Notes under the pieces: model-generated
Databases searched by the model: none
What the model saw: the letters and a program-made list of their open reading frames with translations, nothing else
What the model was told of the DNA's origin: nothing
Part shown: positions 1 through 7,854 of the stretch, piece after piece
Layout of the letters: each line of letters begins with the position of its first letter
Position numbering within the stretch: position 1 is the stretch's first letter
Translations under genes and position numbers: made by a program
NCBI GenBank assembly: GCA_022560655.1
Contig: JADFSS010000012.1
Location: 1 to 43,984 of the forward strand
Length of the DNA stretch: 43,984 nucleotides
Reading direction: 5' to 3'
DNA from: Candidatus Neomarinimicrobiota bacterium
GTDB lineage: Bacteria; Fidelibacterota; Marinisomatia; SCGC-AAA003-L08; TS1B11

Positions 1-263
1 ACCTCCGCGGCGATCCTGGCTCCCGGTCCTCGGGCAGGGGTCAGACGCCCGGCCAGCCCGCGGTGCTGACTCAGCTCGATGGGCTTCAGCAGCAGCGGGG
101 CGGCTTCCCGAGGCATCGGGACAGGTTCCGGCGGACCTTCCGGACGCTCCTCCCGCACGGCGATAACCTCGCCCAGTTCCCGGGCCAGAGCCTCCATGCG
201 CCGCAGGAACTCCCCCGGCGTGGTGTCCAGCTTGATGCTGATGGCAGGCAGGCGGTCTTTCAC
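1..263 (-). CDS. Unknown protein, N-terminal part, runs off the window edge
   Basis: The reading frame opens with GTG at 263-261 and stays open to base 1, so only the first 87 codons are visible. An AAGGAG sequence sits six bases before the GTG, a good ribosome site that fixes the start. The product begins VKDRLPAISIKLD, followed by a helix-prone stretch (EFLRRMEALARELGEVIAV) and then a Pro/Glu-rich segment. There is no signal peptide or membrane segment in the visible part. It lies downstream of, and in the same direction as, the djlA-like gene and the lipoprotein gene. I do not recognise the family. Confidence 0.6.
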   Translation of the reverse strand, partial: MKDRLPAISIKLDTTPGEFLRRMEALARELGEVIAVREERPEGPPEPVPMPREAAPLLLKPIELSQHRGLAGRLTPARGPGARIAAE

Positions 264-357
264 GGACGACTCCTTAGTCCACGACCCCTAGTTTCACCCC
301 GCGCTGCCCAATATTCAATTCTATTTTTTCATGTTCACTGGCAGGCCACCAACAGCC

Positions 358-464
358 CCCGCTAGGCCCAACCCTGCTGGGCCTTAATCTCCTGGTAGGC
401 CTCGTTGATGGCCTTGAACTTTTCCTCCGCGAATTGCCGGAATTCCTCGCCCAGGTGGTTCACC
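358..464 (-). repeat. Direct repeat copy 1: duplicated 3' end of the djlA-like gene
   Basis: These 107 bases match 1094-1200 with five mismatches counted by eye (about 95% identity) and in the same orientation. The match stops sharply at both ends. The partner copy is the authentic 3' end of the djlA-like gene. The two copies are 736 bases apart and enclose the lipoprotein gene. Confidence 0.9.
362..463 (-). pseudogene. Orphan J-domain tail fragment
   Basis: In the frame of the parent gene this fragment still encodes the last 33 residues of the J-domain helix region (VNHLGEEFRQFAEEKFKAIN and onward to QQGWA) and keeps the stop codon. The HPD motif and everything before it are absent, and no start codon or ribosome site precedes it. 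The upstream lipoprotein gene ends inside it: its TGA is at 462-460, in a different frame. It is best read as a non-functional copy of the djlA-like 3' end. The intact frame and low divergence suggest the duplication is recent or is homogenised by recombination. Confidence 0.75.
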
Positions 465-1086
465 CGTCCCGGCGTTCGATGTCCACATCAAACTCGATCG
501 AATAGGACTCGGGCATCGGCGGGATCAGGAGCCAGAAATACCGGCTAATGATCTTCTCGCAGGTGCCATAGAAGATGGCGTGTCCCCGGCAAATGTACCG
601 CAGCTGTGCGTCTTCTCTGAACACCTCCACGCCAAAGCTATCGGCAGCGCAGCCGCCACCGCCTATTCCAATGCCCAAAAGGGTGTGGCTCGAGAAATCA
701 ATCTTGGGAAAACCAAAGATCGGCGGATCATCGGGATAGCCGCAATCCTTGACCATGCTGAAGGGGAGGAATTGGAACATCATGTCCTTGACCAAGGCCT
801 CGTATTCTTCGTCGGTGAGCCCCGGGTTTTGCTGTTTCGCGGTTTCGAGAAGACCGGGATAAAAGCGCTCCCAATGACTGTCCAGTTTTTGCGTAAATCT
901 ATCGTCAAGGAACTGTTCGTATTCTTCTTGCGTCCGGACGACAAGCGTACCCGGAGCCATGATGTTGGGCATACACTTCAACGAAATCAGATCGAACGTC
1001 ACCGATTCCAAGTCGTTTTCATCGTGAATTTCAGCACACGCGATCAGAAGTACCAGGCCGGAGAGGGATAAGTACCTATGTTTCAT
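460..1086 (-). CDS. Unknown lipoprotein between djlA-tail repeats
   Basis: The likely start is the ATG at 1086-1084. An ATG seven codons earlier lies inside the repeat copy and would put a short extension before the signal peptide. The product of about 208 residues begins with a signal peptide and a lipobox (LSGLVLLIAC), so it should be lipid-anchored after cleavage before the Cys. The mature part has few obvious motifs: an acidic helical region (QEEYEQFLDDRF, TDEEYEALVKDM), then a F-x-K-I-D-F-S-S-H-T-L-L-G segment and a Gly-rich stretch G-I-G-I-G-G-G-G-C-A, with several further Cys. The IDFS-H-TLLG pattern recalls small lipoproteins I have seen in Bacteroidetes-type genomes, but I cannot name a family. 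Codon use looks less GC-rich than the neighbours, and the gene lies precisely between 107-bp direct repeats, suggesting acquisition. Confidence 0.75.
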   Translation of the reverse strand: MKHRYLSLSGLVLLIACAEIHDENDLESVTFDLISLKCMPNIMAPGTLVVRTQEEYEQFLDDRFTQKLDSHWERFYPGLLETAKQQNPGLTDEEYEALVKDMMFQFLPFSMVKDCGYPDDPPIFGFPKIDFSSHTLLGIGIGGGGCAADSFGVEVFREDAQLRYICRGHAIFYGTCEKIISRYFWLLIPPMPESYSIEFDVDIERRDG

Positions 1087-1093
1087 TATGTAT

Positions 1094-1200
1094 CCCGCTA
1101 GGCCCAACCCTGCTCGGCCTTAATCTCCTGGTAGGCCTCGTTGATAGCCTTGAACTTTTCCTCCGCAACTTGCCGGAATTCCTCGCCCAGGTGGCTCACC
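1094..1200 (-). repeat. Direct repeat copy 2: authentic 3' end of the djlA-like gene
   Basis: This is the partner of 358-464 (five mismatches in 107 bases). It spans the last 34 codons of the djlA-like gene including its stop, plus four bases beyond the stop. Recombination between the copies would delete the lipoprotein gene and leave a full-length djlA-like gene. Confidence 0.9.
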
Positions 1201-1826
1201 TTGTCGGGGTGGTAGCGGTTGGCCATGCGGCGGTAGGCTTTTTTCACGCTGTCGGGGTCGGCGTTGGTGTCCACCTCCAGCACCTTGTAGGCGCTGGTGG
1301 TATCGCGGACAAACATGGCCTTGATGGACTCGAAATCCGCGGGGGCAATGCCCAGGTCGGCGGTGATGCGGGCGATGACCTTGATCTCGGCGGGGTGAAT
1401 TTCACCGTCGGCTTGTGCCAGGCCGAACAGCAGGTGGAGCAGCTCCAGGCGGGAGGGGTGGTCCATGTGGCGGCGTATCTGGCGACAGACATCGCGCAGG
1501 GGGTAGTCCTGCTCCAGGATGTCCTTGAACAGGACCATCCGTTCCTGGGCGAATTCCGGGCCGAAAGTACGAATGAAGAAGTCCTTGACGAAATCGAGTT
1601 CGGACTTGAGGAGGCGCTTATCGGCGCGCATGACCGCCCCCAGTAGTACCAGCAGCGACACGCCGAAGTCGCCGGGGCGGGTGCGGGGGTAGGCGTCCGT
1701 CCGGCGGGCGGCACCCCCGAAGCGCTGGGCGCGCAGGGACCCCAGGGCAAAGCCCACGATGAGCCCGATAGGCCCTGCAACGGCCCAGCCCAGGCCGCCC
1801 CACAGCCATTTCTCCCAACCGGGCAT
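1098..1826 (-). CDS. djlA: DjlA-like membrane-anchored J-domain co-chaperone
   Basis: This 242-residue protein has an N-terminal hydrophobic segment (about residues 8-28, GGLGWAVAGPIGLIVGFALG). A TerB-like all-helical acidic domain follows (about 55-175, with LAQADGEIHPAEIKVIARI), then a C-terminal J domain with the HPD triad at 206-208 (RYHPDKVSH). This is the DjlA layout, so it is expected to sit in the inner membrane with the J domain in the cytoplasm and stimulate DnaK. The J domain ends shortly after helix III, so the gene is full length. GGGAG lies seven bases before the ATG. It is divergent from the metallopeptidase gene. Its 3' end is duplicated downstream at 358-464. Assignment to the family is secure; the client is unknown. 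Confidence 0.85.
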   Translation of the reverse strand: MPGWEKWLWGGLGWAVAGPIGLIVGFALGSLRAQRFGGAARRTDAYPRTRPGDFGVSLLVLLGAVMRADKRLLKSELDFVKDFFIRTFGPEFAQERMVLFKDILEQDYPLRDVCRQIRRHMDHPSRLELLHLLFGLAQADGEIHPAEIKVIARITADLGIAPADFESIKAMFVRDTTSAYKVLEVDTNADPDSVKKAYRRMANRYHPDKVSHLGEEFRQVAEEKFKAINEAYQEIKAEQGWA

Positions 1827-2007
1827 CAGGGCACTCCCGGGGGACTAGCCGTCACGGACAGGCGCATATTCTCAGCCTCATACGCGGAACTTATGCCTGT
1901 GCGGTGAGGTGCCACAAGGCATGATCAGGCTACGGGCTGCGTGGCGCTTACGGCGCGCCCGCCAAGGGCGTCAAGGGTCACAGTGGCGGCAGATCGGTCA
2001 CCAGGTG

Positions 2008-2036
2008 TGGACTTCGCGGCGGGGAGTGTCTATCTT
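2008..2036 (+). promoter_or_regulatory. Candidate sigma70-type promoter for the envelope cluster
   Basis: TGGACT at 2008-2013 and TATCTT at 2031-2036 are separated by 17 bases, each matching four of six consensus positions. Transcription would start near 2043, about 24 bases before the ATG at 2067. This fits the choice of the downstream start for the metallopeptidase gene. Prediction by eye only. Confidence 0.4.
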
Positions 2037-2066
2037 CCGCATGATGCTCCACCGGACCCGACCCAG

Positions 2067-4901
2067 ATGACCCGCCGCCCCAGCACCCGGGCAACCTGGG
2101 GCCAGACTGCCCGCGCCGCTACGGGGCTACTGGCCCTGATGGTGGTCCTGGCGGGGACACTCCACGGGCAGTTCTACTTCGGGCGCAACAAGATCCAGTA
2201 CGACCACTTCGACTGGCAGGTGCTCAGCACACCCCACTTTCAGATTTTCTACTACCCGGAGGAAGAGGAGCTGGCACGGGCGGCCGCTTTCTGGGCCGAG
2301 GAGGCGTTCGGCGAGCTGGAGCAGAAATTCAACCACACCCTGGCGCGCCAGGTGCCGCTGGTGATTTACAGCAACCACCTTCACTTTCAGCAGACCAACA
2401 CGGCCCCGTTTATGATTCCCGAGGGCGTGGGAGGCTTTTTCGAGTTTGTCAAGGGGCGCGTGGTGCTGCCCAACAACGGTTCCATGTACGACTTCCGGCA
2501 CGTCATCCGGCACGAGCTGGTGCACGTGTTCATGTACGCCAAGATCAACGGAAAGGCAGCGGAGTCGGGTGTTTGGGAACGGCGGCTGCCGCCCTTGTGG
2601 TTCATTGAGGGGCTGGCGGAGTGGTGGTCCATTGCGTGGGACAGCCAGGCGGAGATGGTCATCCGGGATGCCCTGCTGAACGACCATCTGCTGCCGCTGG
2701 AGAGTATGTCGCTGATGGCAGCGGGGTTCCTGATGTACAAGGAGGGGCAGTCGTTTCTGCGACACTTGGATGCCCAATACGGCTCCGACCGCATCCGGCA
2801 GGTCATGGAGGAGTTCTACGCCCACGATACGTTCGAGGAGGCGCTGGCGGCGGTGACGGGCAAACTCTATTCTGAACTCATGCGGGACTGGCGGCAAGCC
2901 CTGAAGCAGAGCTCCGCCAATGCCCTGGCGCAGCAGTCCCTGCCCGGCAACAATGCCCGGCAGCTGACCCGTGCCGGAGCCAACGTGGCCCCCTCGGTCT
3001 ACCGCGACGGTAAGGGCCAGGACCACCTGGTCTACCTCTCCTCCCGGGACGGCTACACCAATATCTACCGGCAACGCCTGGGCAGTTCCAAGGAGGAGCT
3101 CCTGATCCGGGGCGAACGGACCGCCGATCTGGAATCGCTGCACTTCCTGCAGAGCGGGCTGAGCGTTTCAACCGGAGGTGTGCTGGCCTTTGTGACCAAA
3201 TCCTACGAGCGGGATGAGATTCGGCTGGTGGACCTGGAGAGCCTTGAGGAGGTGGGCAGTTACATTCATCCCGAGCTGCCGACCCTCCGGTCGCCCAGTT
3301 GGTCGCCCGATGGCCGCAGCCTGGTTTTCAGTGCCCAGAACCGGGGCGGAGTCACCGATCTGTATCTCTGGTCCCTGGACGACAGCGCCGCCGTGCGCCT
3401 CACCGATGACATTTACCTGGACCGGGAGCCGAGTTTCAGCCCGGACGGCAACTCGGTGGTGTTCAGCTCCGACCGCGGCCGCCCGGAACTCGACGGGGGG
3501 ACCAACCTGTTCCTCCTTAACCTGGCGACCCGGGAGCTGCGCATGCTGACCAGCGGCCGCCACAAGGACCGGCGGCCCCGGTGGGCCAGCGGCAGCCCCG
3601 AGACCATCCATTTCGTCTCCGACCGCTCGGGGACCCCCAATATCTGGCGGCTCGGGCTGCAGGGCGAGGGCGCCACCGGCAGCGGAAATCCCACCCTGAC
3701 ACCGGTGACCAACCTGCACGTGGGGGCCGTCGACATGCTGCCACTGGCGGGGGACAGCCTACTCATCACGACCTTCCAGGGCTACAGCTTCCAGCTGCAG
3801 CTGGCAGCACCGGACCCGGGTGAGCCACTGCCCAATGCCAGGTTGCCTGAGGGCTCTGCAGCCAACTGGACGCCGCCCCAATACGAGGGGCCCAGCACCA
3901 CAAAAGGCCAGCCCTACCGCCTCAAGTATAGCCTAGACATCGCCCAGACGGCCGTCGCTTACGATCCCATCTTCGGATTTCTCGGTGGCGTCCAGGTGGG
4001 CGTGTCGGACATGCTGGGGAACCGCTACTACCACTTTCTGGTGGCCAATACGGCCCAGTCCAGTTCGCAGTTCCTGAGCCGCTTCAACCTGGCCGCCACC
4101 GCCGCCAACCTCACCCACAGGGTCAACTATGCCGGGGGTGTGTTCCGCTTCGCCAACGAGTACTTCGACCCGTTTCAGGGCTTTTTCTTCGAGGAGGCTG
4201 TGGGGGTCAGAGCGGCCATGAACTACCCGCTCAGCGTCTTCCGGCGGGTAGAGCTGAGCGGCAGCCTGTGGCAGTCACACAAGGAATTCTTCGGAGGACG
4301 GGGCACGACAGACGCCACACTGGCTTCCAACTACGTGTCGTTCGTCCACGACAATTCCCTGTGGGTCCCGGTGGGCCCCATCGACGGCTGGCGGCTGCGT
4401 GTTACGGCGGGGCAAACCTTTGACTTTTCCCGGTCGCGGATTCACAACTACACCCTGTTGCTGGACAACCGCGTCTATTTGCGGCTGGCCCGACGCCTGA
4501 CTTTCGCCCAGCGCACCATGCTGTGGTACAACGACGGCACCGACATCCGGCGGTTCTACATCGGGGGGAGCTGGGGCCTGCGGGGCTACGGATTCACGGA
4601 AATATCCGGGCGCAAGTATATCATGTTGAACCACGAGCTGCGCTTCCCGTTCGCGAGCAGCCTGGTGCTGAATACGCGCTCTTTCGCCCTGGGCATGGCC
4701 CCCATTCGGGGCGCCCTGTTCTTCGACGTGGGCAATGCCTGGGACCAGGAATTCCCCGGCTTTATCGGCAGCTACGGGTTCGGCCTGCGGGGTGTGTTTA
4801 TGGGCGGACTGGTGCTCCGCCTGGACTACGGCAAGCGTACCGATTTCCATTCCAAGGACAGTCCCTTGTTCAGCCAGTTCTTTTTCGGTTGGGATTTTTA
4901 G
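2067..4901 (+). CDS. Exported zinc metallopeptidase / beta-propeller / outer-membrane barrel protein
   Basis: I choose the ATG at 2067 because it is followed directly by a signal peptide (ATGLLALMVVLAGTLHGQ) and lies just after the candidate promoter. An in-frame upstream start at 1941 would add 42 residues with no export signal. The product is 944 residues. Residues about 30-260 form a peptidase-MA-like domain with HELVH at 149-153 and the third-ligand motif FIEGLAEW at 179-186. About 330-560 holds TolB/PD40-type propeller blades (PSWSPDGRSLVFS, PSFSPDGNSVVFSSDRG). The last 250 residues resemble the bacterial surface antigen (Omp85/BamA C-terminal) barrel, with GGSWGLRGYGFTEISG and a terminal aromatic residue (GWDF). 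This architecture occurs in FCB genomes, but its substrate is not known to me. It leads a cluster with a BamB-like lipoprotein. Confidence 0.85.
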   Translation: MTRRPSTRATWGQTARAATGLLALMVVLAGTLHGQFYFGRNKIQYDHFDWQVLSTPHFQIFYYPEEEELARAAAFWAEEAFGELEQKFNHTLARQVPLVIYSNHLHFQQTNTAPFMIPEGVGGFFEFVKGRVVLPNNGSMYDFRHVIRHELVHVFMYAKINGKAAESGVWERRLPPLWFIEGLAEWWSIAWDSQAEMVIRDALLNDHLLPLESMSLMAAGFLMYKEGQSFLRHLDAQYGSDRIRQVMEEFYAHDTFEEALAAVTGKLYSELMRDWRQALKQSSANALAQQSLPGNNARQLTRAGANVAPSVYRDGKGQDHLVYLSSRDGYTNIYRQRLGSSKEELLIRGERTADLESLHFLQSGLSVSTGGVLAFVTKSYERDEIRLVDLESLEEVGSYIHPELPTLRSPSWSPDGRSLVFSAQNRGGVTDLYLWSLDDSAAVRLTDDIYLDREPSFSPDGNSVVFSSDRGRPELDGGTNLFLLNLATRELRMLTSGRHKDRRPRWASGSPETIHFVSDRSGTPNIWRLGLQGEGATGSGNPTLTPVTNLHVGAVDMLPLAGDSLLITTFQGYSFQLQLAAPDPGEPLPNARLPEGSAANWTPPQYEGPSTTKGQPYRLKYSLDIAQTAVAYDPIFGFLGGVQVGVSDMLGNRYYHFLVANTAQSSSQFLSRFNLAATAANLTHRVNYAGGVFRFANEYFDPFQGFFFEEAVGVRAAMNYPLSVFRRVELSGSLWQSHKEFFGGRGTTDATLASNYVSFVHDNSLWVPVGPIDGWRLRVTAGQTFDFSRSRIHNYTLLLDNRVYLRLARRLTFAQRTMLWYNDGTDIRRFYIGGSWGLRGYGFTEISGRKYIMLNHELRFPFASSLVLNTRSFALGMAPIRGALFFDVGNAWDQEFPGFIGSYGFGLRGVFMGGLVLRLDYGKRTDFHSKDSPLFSQFFFGWDF

Positions 4902-4907
4902 GCCATC

Positions 4908-6092
4908 ATGACGGTGCTGAAAATGCATGCCCATAAGGTGCTGAGCCTACTGCTGGCGGGCCTGCTGGCCCAGGCGTGCAGCCGGGGTCCCCGCCTGACC
5001 CCTGACGAGCTGGCCGCAACGGATGCAAGGCCTGATCTAACGGGCGTACCGGAGCTGGCCTGGGAAGTGAAGCTGCCCTCGCCGCCCGCGGCCCTGCTCT
5101 CAACGGGAGCCGAAACCCTGATCATTACAACGCATCGTGGCGAGCTGTACACCTTTGACCTAGAGGCGGGGATGCGCGCCAGCCCCCTGAGGCAGCCGTT
5201 GCGTAAGTCGATCTCGGCCCAACTGGTGGATACAGAGCGGCCGGCCATTTACATTGCCTCCTCAGCGGCGGCGGAGCTGCGGGCCTATGGCCTGGCCGAC
5301 GGCAAGATGCTGTGGAAAATGAAACGCCACCGGGTCACCGGCCCCATGGCGCTCATGGACGGCCTGCTGCTGACGGCCAGCCGGGCGGGCAAGGTTTCGG
5401 CCGTGGACGTGGAAGACGGCCACATCCTGTGGCAGCGGCAACTGCGGGGACGAATCTATCAGGGTGTGTGGCGGGTTGACAGCCTGGCGGTTGTGCTCAC
5501 CGATGGCGGGATCCTCTATGCCTTCCGCCCCCGTCCGGGGATGGATACCAGCGAAGAAGACCTGGCCGACTATCCGCATGTGTGGCGGCACGAACTGGGT
5601 TTGAGGCCCAATGCGGTGTTGGCGGCCGGGTCGGAGCGACTGCTGCTGGGCGATTCGGACGGCCAGCTGGTGAGCATCCGGGTGGGTCGCGAGGAACCCG
5701 ATTTTCAGGTCCGGCTGGATGCGCCGATCTACAGCCGTCCCCTGATAACCGACCAGCTCGTGGTGGTGGCAACCTCCGCCGGGGAGGTCAGCGCATGGCA
5801 GGCCAGCGACGGCGCCCCGGTGTGGCGGGTGCAGGGGAACGGGCTGGTCAGGGAACCCCTGCTGGCATCCGCGCACAGCGCCACCAGCCCCCCAACGGCG
5901 GTACTGGTGCCCTTTGCCCGGGGTGAGCTGCTGGCGCTGGAACTGGCCACGGGCCGGGAGCTGTGGCGGCATACGTTTGAGCGGCCCCTGTCGCTGGTTA
6001 AGCTCACGCCGGGCGGGGTGGTGGCGGTCAACCGGCGCAACGAGCTCAGTTATTTGCGCCTGAAGCAGTCGTCCATACTCCAGCGGCCATGA
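4908..6092 (+). CDS. BamB-like PQQ-propeller lipoprotein
   Basis: This 394-residue protein has a signal peptide ending in a lipobox (LLAGLLAQAC), so it should be lipid-anchored. The rest consists of repeated PQQ-type beta-propeller blades with the characteristic 'D-G-x-x-x-W' strands (LADGKMLWKMKRH, VEDGHILWQRQLRG, SDGAPVWRVQGN, ATGRELWRHTFE). BamB has this design and helps the BamA barrel-assembly machine. The gene starts six bases after the stop of the BamA-type barrel/peptidase gene, which supports a partnership with that protein, although PQQ-propeller lipoproteins serve other roles too. The next gene overlaps its stop by four bases. I leave the symbol empty because orthology to bamB cannot be shown here. 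Confidence 0.75.
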   Translation: MTVLKMHAHKVLSLLLAGLLAQACSRGPRLTPDELAATDARPDLTGVPELAWEVKLPSPPAALLSTGAETLIITTHRGELYTFDLEAGMRASPLRQPLRKSISAQLVDTERPAIYIASSAAAELRAYGLADGKMLWKMKRHRVTGPMALMDGLLLTASRAGKVSAVDVEDGHILWQRQLRGRIYQGVWRVDSLAVVLTDGGILYAFRPRPGMDTSEEDLADYPHVWRHELGLRPNAVLAAGSERLLLGDSDGQLVSIRVGREEPDFQVRLDAPIYSRPLITDQLVVVATSAGEVSAWQASDGAPVWRVQGNGLVREPLLASAHSATSPPTAVLVPFARGELLALELATGRELWRHTFERPLSLVKLTPGGVVAVNRRNELSYLRLKQSSILQRP

Positions 6093-6526
6093 GCCCCAGG
6101 CTGGCCCTGCTGGGCTCCCTGCTGGCGGTGGGGGCCCTCGCAGGGCAGACGGCAGACTCCAGCGACCGGGCCCCCCTAGCGCTGCCGCCTGAGTACTTCC
6201 CAGTCTGGAGCCTGCCCCCAGGCGCGGTACCGCTACCGGCGGCAGACACACTAGCCCTGCCGGGAACGGACTCCCGCCAGCGTCCACGGCTGAAGTCGGC
6301 CCGCTGGCTGGGCGTGGGAGCAGCTGCGTTATTTAGCGTGCTGGCATACCAGACCTACCAGCAGGCCGACGCGGCCTACCGGGCCTACCGGCGCTCGGCC
6401 AATCCCACCGAGCTGGATGCCCTGTTCAAGGAGACTAAGCGCCTGGACCGCCGCGCGGGCTGGTATTATGCCGCGGCGGAGGCTGGGCTCGTACTGGCAA
6501 CGGTGTCGGTTGTCCTGGGCCGATGA
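6089..6526 (+). CDS. Small exported protein with a C-terminal membrane-helix pair
   Basis: This 145-residue protein starts at an ATGA overlap with the BamB-like gene, so it is probably translationally coupled. It has a signal peptide (LALLGSLLAVGALAGQ), a Pro-rich spacer, then two hydrophobic helices (about WLGVGAAALFSVLAYQTY and YYAAAEAGLVLATVSVVLG). They flank a charged helix with YRAYRRSANPTELDALFKE. Exported FCB proteins with this late pair of helices (for example DUF5683-like) look similar, but I cannot assign a family. Coupling on both sides places it in the same envelope module as its neighbours. Confidence 0.7.
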   Translation: MSPRLALLGSLLAVGALAGQTADSSDRAPLALPPEYFPVWSLPPGAVPLPAADTLALPGTDSRQRPRLKSARWLGVGAAALFSVLAYQTYQQADAAYRAYRRSANPTELDALFKETKRLDRRAGWYYAAAEAGLVLATVSVVLGR

Positions 6527-7785
6527 TGCGCGGGGCGCTGCTGCTGGCCGGGCTGCTGACCTTGGCCTGCTCGGACCGGGCGCGATCCAATCCCCTTGAC
6601 CCCCTGAATCCGGTCTCCCACGGCGCGCCGACGGGTTTCCACGCCGCCACCAACCGCGACACCGCCCACCTTGTCTGGCAGTCCATGGACGTGGATGGCC
6701 TGTTGGGCTACCGGATCCATCGTGGTGTCGGCAACAATCCGCTGGCGGAGCTGGACACCGTTCAGCCAGCGGTTACCCGCTTCATGGATACACCGCTGCA
6801 ATACGACACGCGCTACGCGTATGCGGTACAGGCGATCACCCCGGAGGGGCAGCCAGCCATTTCGACGCCCGACACGGTGGTGCCGGGACCGCACAATTTC
6901 TGGTTGGCCGACTTTAACCGCGGCAGTGTTGAGCGGGTGACATACGACGGCGGTCACTTGCTTGGCCAGCGGCAGCTGATTTCCCCGGAGGCGGTGGCGT
7001 ACCTGCCGCAGGAGGGGCTGTTGTGGGTGGCCGATTTCTTTGACCGGACCGTGTTGCTGCTGGATGCCGGCCTGCGCGAGCTGCTCACGATCCGCCTGCC
7101 GGGGACGCCTATCGAGCTGGCCGCTGATGAGGGCGGCTCAGCGGTCTACGTTCTGCAGATGGACCCCGATTCGATTTACCACCTGGGGACCGGGGGCCAG
7201 GTCCTGGAGGCGTTTGGCGCGCCAGCGGAGGTGAGCATCGGCGGCTCCCTGGCATATAATGGTGTAACGGGTGCCCTCTGGCTGGGCCAGCCGGTGACAA
7301 CAACACAGGGCCGGGTCTATCACCGGGCGCTGGGCGCAGGAGGCGACTGGGCCTTGGCCGCCAGCGGGCCACCCCCCCGCCGCCTGGCCGCCGACCCCAT
7401 CAACGGCGGCTGCTGGGTGGCGACCGATGCGGGGGTCGTCAAACTCGATCCGGCGGGAGGCAGGACGACGTTTCTCCCGGAGATGCAGGTCTGGGACGTA
7501 AGCGTGAATACTGCCAACGGCGACTGCTATTACGTGGGCTGGATACAGGCGGAGGACCGCTGGCAGGCGGGGCGCATCCACGGCTGGCCGGATGCCAAGA
7601 TTGCCGTCATCCTGGACAATAGTTACACCTCCCTCGTCCGCATTCAGGCGCTGCCGGGTCCAGGACAGACCGGGTTTATTACCAGCCAATCCACCACCGG
7701 CCGCATCCTCCGATTTGACGGGGCCGGCCAGCTCATGGGCGTGCTGGAAAACTACAGTTTTCCCCTGGAATTCGCGCTGGAATAA
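6523..7785 (+). CDS. Lipoprotein with fibronectin-III-like domain and beta-propeller
   Basis: The start ATG overlaps the preceding stop (ATGATG at 6523). The 420-residue product has a signal peptide and lipobox (LLLAGLLTLAC). An FN3-like beta sandwich covers about residues 35-120 (APTGFHAATNRDTAHLVW ... YRIHRGVG ... YAYAVQAITPEGQP). The remainder is an NHL/SMP-30-like propeller with blades such as FWLADFNRGSVERVTYDGG and GLLWVADFFDRTVLLLD. It is likely a surface or periplasmic binding protein; no catalytic residues stand out. It is the last member of the coupled envelope cluster. A 69-base gap follows before the symporter gene. Confidence 0.75.
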   Translation: MMRGALLLAGLLTLACSDRARSNPLDPLNPVSHGAPTGFHAATNRDTAHLVWQSMDVDGLLGYRIHRGVGNNPLAELDTVQPAVTRFMDTPLQYDTRYAYAVQAITPEGQPAISTPDTVVPGPHNFWLADFNRGSVERVTYDGGHLLGQRQLISPEAVAYLPQEGLLWVADFFDRTVLLLDAGLRELLTIRLPGTPIELAADEGGSAVYVLQMDPDSIYHLGTGGQVLEAFGAPAEVSIGGSLAYNGVTGALWLGQPVTTTQGRVYHRALGAGGDWALAASGPPPRRLAADPINGGCWVATDAGVVKLDPAGGRTTFLPEMQVWDVSVNTANGDCYYVGWIQAEDRWQAGRIHGWPDAKIAVILDNSYTSLVRIQALPGPGQTGFITSQSTTGRILRFDGAGQLMGVLENYSFPLEFALE

Positions 7786-7854
7786 CAGCAGCTCCAGCGC
7801 CTATCGCGCAGGCAGACAGATGGTGGCGGCCTGTGTACCTAAATTAGCGGCCTT

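Noticed and set aside
2127-3143. 338-codon antisense frame within the metallopeptidase gene
   Set aside because: The plus-strand frame carries HELVH, propeller motifs and a signal peptide; the antisense product is compositionally odd and without motifs.
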